This document shows, in pieces, positions 61,172-64,000 of a DNA stretch of 64,000 nt. A program made the position numbers and the translations under genes. The DNA is taken from NCBI GenBank assembly GCA_913777615.1, contig CAJYTK010000013.1, positions 186,001 to 250,000 on the forward strand, in the 5' to 3' direction. This DNA is from an uncultured Agrobacterium sp. (GTDB lineage Bacteria; Pseudomonadota; Alphaproteobacteria; Rhizobiales; Rhizobiaceae). The notes beneath the pieces were generated by a model, which had not been told where the DNA came from, ran no database searches, and saw only the letters and a program-made list of their open reading frames with translations. Numbering within the stretch: position 1 is the first letter of the stretch; each line of letters begins with the position of its first letter.

Positions 61172-61780
61172 ATGCCAGCCCATTGGACCGATATGACATC
61201 CGCCGAGCGATGCGTTGCCATCGTCGAGATTTACCCCTCAACCAAGGGGACTGGCAGGACGATCGCTGAAGCTCTCACTGCCCGGTTCAACGTGCAGATT
61301 ACGCGCAGCTCTGTGATCTCGATGTACGCCCGTCATGCCGAAAAGCTGAAGACGGTTCCCCTGACAGGGCCATCAAAGGCAGCAGCTGGCAGCGTTCCAG
61401 TCAAAGCCAAACCCGCTGAAAAGAAGATACGACGGCCTTCGGCGCTGATGGTCGCCAGCGGCATGCAGTTCATCACGCCAAAGCCCAAGCCGGCGCCCAA
61501 GCGTGTTGATCAATCTGTGCCTGTTCGCCGTGCGGTCCAGTCAGAGGCTCCTGAGTTCGCTTCGTTGCTGGTGACGGCGCCGGTGCCGAAGAACCGAGAG
61601 CTTTACCAGCTCGAGCGGTGCGACTGCCGTTGGCCGGTCAGCGGCGACAGGGAGAATACGCTCTTCTGCGCGCATGCGACGCGGCTCGAGTCTCCTTACT
61701 GCGATTACCACGCGAATTTGTCCGTCGGCCTTGGTTCAAGGGCAGAGCGATCAGCTGTGCCAGCGAGGTTGATGCGATGA
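61172..61780 (+). CDS. GcrA-like cell-cycle regulator, phage copy
   Basis: A 202-residue protein. The N-terminal 65 residues form a helix-turn-helix-type region (TIAEALTARFNVQITRSSVI), the middle is a Pro/Lys-rich linker, and the end CDCRWPVSGDRENTLFCAHA with SPYCDYHANL matches the Cys/His signature of GcrA. Host GcrA works with sigma-70 at CcrM-methylated promoters. The stop overlaps the start of the methyltransferase gene (ATGA), which hints at a shared function. Confidence 0.78.
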   Translation: MPAHWTDMTSAERCVAIVEIYPSTKGTGRTIAEALTARFNVQITRSSVISMYARHAEKLKTVPLTGPSKAAAGSVPVKAKPAEKKIRRPSALMVASGMQFITPKPKPAPKRVDQSVPVRRAVQSEAPEFASLLVTAPVPKNRELYQLERCDCRWPVSGDRENTLFCAHATRLESPYCDYHANLSVGLGSRAERSAVPARLMR

Positions 61781-63771
61781 ATGCACCTCTGCGCTCAAAT
61801 TTCTTCGACCTCGACAATCGTATGACCGTCGTGTTGTTCGCCGGCATGGGTGGTGGCTGTGACGGACTGGAGCAAGCCGGTTTTCACGTTCACCTCGCCA
61901 TCAACCATGACAAGATCGCCGTGGCGGTCCACGAAAAGCGGCACCCACACACGCGGCACCTTCGTTGCGATGTCTTCGAGGTGTGCCCGAAGGAAGCGAC
62001 GAAGGGCAGGGGTGTTCGCATTCTGCACGCCTCACCCGACTGCACGCACTTCAGCGTTGCCAAAGGCGGCAAGCCGGTCTCGAAGCGTCGGCGGTCTCTG
62101 GCTTGGGTTGTCTGCCGTTGGGCCGGTACCGTTCGCCCCGAAATCATCACGCTCGAGAACGTGAAGGAAATTCAGTCGTGGGGCCCGCTGATCGCAAAGC
62201 GCTGCGCAACGACAGGACGCGTGATGAAGCTTGACGGCACCGTAGCGGCGCGTGGCGAACGCGTCCCGGTTCAGCAGCAATGGCTTATTCCTGATCCACG
62301 CCACAAGGGGCGGATATGGAAGGCCTGGCTGAAACACATGGCTGGCCTGCGCTATAACTTCGAAGGGCGAGAGCTGGTGTGCGCCGACTTCGGCATTCAC
62401 ACCATCCGCACACGGTTTTTTGGAGTAGCGAAAGCCGACGGCTCACCGATCGCATGGCCGGAGCGGACCCATGCACCTCGCAAGTTGGCGAAGAAGCTTG
62501 GCCTAAAGCCGTGGCGCGGTGTCCATGAAGTAATCGATTGGACGCTGCCGGTAAAATCCATCTTCGGGCGCAAGAAGGATCTTGCAGAAGCGACCTTGCG
62601 GCGGACCGCCCGCGGCGTCATGCGTTACGTCGTCAACGCTGCAAAGCCGTTCATCGTGCCGATCACTCATTCCGGCAATAACGACCGGGTCCACTCGATC
62701 GACGAACCGCTGCGCACCATCACGACCGCGCACCGCGGTGAGTTGAGCGTGATGGTGCCATCCGTTACCAAGTTCCGCACAGGATCGGTGGGTAGCGACA
62801 TTCTCGATCCTCTGCCTACGTTCACCGCCAACAGCTATCACAAGCGGCCGGGCGGCGCGGTGCCCTTGGGTATCGTGTCAGCCACGATGATCCAGTCGGG
62901 CTATGGCGAAAGGGAAGGGCAAAATCCCCGCGTTGTTGACATCAATGACCCTGTGCCGACGCAGGTGTCGGGAGGTGCCAAGCACGCTGTCATCGCGGCG
63001 AGCCTACAGCGCCAGTTCGGTCAAAGCACCGGTGCCGATGTAAAAGAGCCGCTGCCGGTATTCACGCCGGACGGGCAAGGTAAAACCGCGCTCGTCGCTG
63101 CCGCTATCCAAGCATACTACGGTGGAGAGCAAGGCCTCCGACGAGGCGGGGATGTTGAGGAGCCGCTTCAAACCTTTGTCACGGAACCTCGCCACGCCGT
63201 GGTTTCGGCCTTCCTCGCTCAGCATAACGACGGCCCGCGCGCCGGCGCCAATGTGCGGTCGGCGGAAGAGCCTGCATCGACGATCACGACCAGCGGTTCG
63301 CAACAGGGCGTCGTCGCTGCTTCCATGCTGGCGCTCCGCGGCACGAACAAGGATGGCCGTGACATCGAAGAGCCAAGCGCAACCATCACCGCGGGCGGGA
63401 ACCATGCCGGGTTAATCCTCGGATTCCTGCAGGCCTACTACTCTGGCAGCGGCGGGTATGAGCAAACGCTTGGCGACCCTATCGGCGCTTTGACGCAAAA
63501 GGCGCGGCATGGCCTCGTCGTGGTCAAAGTCAAAGGCACTGAATACGTGCTCACCGACATCGCAATGCGCATGCTCGAGCCAGAAGAAGGCGCGGCGTCT
63601 CACGGTTTCCCGCCGGGATCACTGCCAGACACAATCATGCTGGACGGAATCGAGAAGCGCCTCACCAAGACGCAGAAGTACGAGCTCGTCGGCAACAGCG
63701 TGCCGCCGAAGATGATCAGACTTTTAGCAGAGCACAATGCGCGCCACGCTTTTGCGGAGGCAGCGGAGTGA
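61777..63771 (+). CDS. Phage DNA cytosine-C5 methyltransferase with repeat-rich insert
   Basis: A 664-residue enzyme. Motif I is LFAGMGGGCDGLEQAG (20-35), the catalytic Cys89 is in SPDCTHFS, motif VI is LENVKE (126-131) and motif X is GNSVPPKMIRLL (639-650). Between about residues 305 and 585, where the target-recognition region lies, a short unit of the form (D/E)P-x2-T-x-T ... H-x-V occurs eight times, every 33-45 residues. Start ATG 61777 overlaps the GcrA-like stop. No endonuclease partner. Confidence 0.88.
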   Translation: MNAPLRSNFFDLDNRMTVVLFAGMGGGCDGLEQAGFHVHLAINHDKIAVAVHEKRHPHTRHLRCDVFEVCPKEATKGRGVRILHASPDCTHFSVAKGGKPVSKRRRSLAWVVCRWAGTVRPEIITLENVKEIQSWGPLIAKRCATTGRVMKLDGTVAARGERVPVQQQWLIPDPRHKGRIWKAWLKHMAGLRYNFEGRELVCADFGIHTIRTRFFGVAKADGSPIAWPERTHAPRKLAKKLGLKPWRGVHEVIDWTLPVKSIFGRKKDLAEATLRRTARGVMRYVVNAAKPFIVPITHSGNNDRVHSIDEPLRTITTAHRGELSVMVPSVTKFRTGSVGSDILDPLPTFTANSYHKRPGGAVPLGIVSATMIQSGYGEREGQNPRVVDINDPVPTQVSGGAKHAVIAASLQRQFGQSTGADVKEPLPVFTPDGQGKTALVAAAIQAYYGGEQGLRRGGDVEEPLQTFVTEPRHAVVSAFLAQHNDGPRAGANVRSAEEPASTITTSGSQQGVVAASMLALRGTNKDGRDIEEPSATITAGGNHAGLILGFLQAYYSGSGGYEQTLGDPIGALTQKARHGLVVVKVKGTEYVLTDIAMRMLEPEEGAASHGFPPGSLPDTIMLDGIEKRLTKTQKYELVGNSVPPKMIRLLAEHNARHAFAEAAE

Positions 63772-64000
63772 GCAGCAAGCCCGCAAACATTTTTCGGAAG
63801 GCGAAGAAGCGCACGACGATGGCGCGCCGAAACGCCAAGCGAGACGCCTCAGAGCCAGAGATCGTTAAAGCCCTCGAAGCCCTCGGCATGTCCGTTTTCC
63901 TGTTGCATGAGCCTACCGATGCACTCGTCGGCTTTCGTGGCATCACACATGTCGTCGAGTTTAAGTCCGGCCGCACTGGCTATGGCAAGGGGCTTAACGA
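63768..64000 (+). CDS. PD-(D/E)xK nuclease-like phage protein, cut by window end
   Basis: GTG start overlapping the previous stop. The visible 77 residues are basic at first (ANIFRKAKKRTTMARRNAKR), then ASEPEIVKALEALGMSVFLL and the likely active-site strand THVVEFKSGR (Glu-x-Lys) after an Asp in PTDALVGF. This is the layout of VRR-NUC or small phage Holliday-junction type nucleases. The rest lies beyond the window. Confidence 0.65.
   Translation, partial: MSSKPANIFRKAKKRTTMARRNAKRDASEPEIVKALEALGMSVFLLHEPTDALVGFRGITHVVEFKSGRTGYGKGLN

Noticed and set aside
1-64000. CRISPR arrays, rRNA, tRNA and insertion sequences
   Set aside because: I looked for spaced repeats, cloverleaf ends and transposase motifs and saw none; a tRNA at the prophage edge was searched for by eye and not found.

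Overview
The window reads as a Rhizobiaceae chromosome, most likely Agrobacterium or a close Rhizobium relative, carrying one large prophage. The evidence is the gene set: a CckA hybrid kinase, clpS-clpA, a TTG-started gyrA, DUF982, DUF992 and HWE-kinase families, CheB/CheR-kinase fusions, and promoters of the alphaproteobacterial general-stress (EcfG) type. The species is an inference; nothing here names it.

Bases 1-26.5 kb are ordinary chromosome: the 3' part of pyrG, a VOC protein, an RND efflux pair, a FliO-like membrane protein, cckA, clpS-clpA, an AzlCD exporter, small stress-type proteins, a DUF192/double cold-shock pair, glyoxalase I, an M15 peptidase lipoprotein, HPP-CBS and MarC membrane proteins, gyrA and a SPOR-domain D,D-carboxypeptidase. 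From 27.2 to 27.75 kb there is no good gene, but three minus-strand hairpin/T-tract units look like tandem small RNAs, two of them with an exposed CUCCCA motif as in AbcR-type riboregulators.

Bases 28.4-44.1 kb are signalling and stress genes. A three-gene operon combines a short LOV blue-light domain with its photoactive Cys, a CheB-CheR-PAS-HWE kinase and a lone receiver. Then come formylglutathione hydrolase, a PAS-LuxR regulator, CsbD, BON and DUF992 proteins, two FUSC-type proteins, a frameshifted poxB and a truncated divergent LysR gene sharing a long palindrome. EcfG-like promoters precede three small-protein genes.

From about 44.4 kb to the right edge lies a prophage or phage-derived island. 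Its left edge has an AlpA-type regulator and a divergent, AT-rich SIR2 plus P-loop NTPase gene that looks like an anti-phage defence effector. A tightly overlapping minus-strand operon (57.6 to 47.4 kb) holds about twenty small genes: many zinc ribbons, an HD protein, DUF5131, ASCH, an orphan methyltransferase and an unexpected TAXI-type periplasmic binding protein. The immunity region (57.68-58.98 kb) has a CI-like repressor, a secreted ClpP-fold protein and four copies of one 18-bp operator; two of these sit exactly between the -35 and -10 boxes of promoters pL and pR. The plus-strand early operon (58.98 kb onward) encodes a Cro-like protein, a GapR homologue, a GcrA-like protein, a cytosine-C5 methyltransferase with eight internal repeats, and a nuclease cut by the window edge. 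Three genes between 40.7 and 49.2 kb are each broken by an apparent one-base deletion, so base-calling errors must be considered there.
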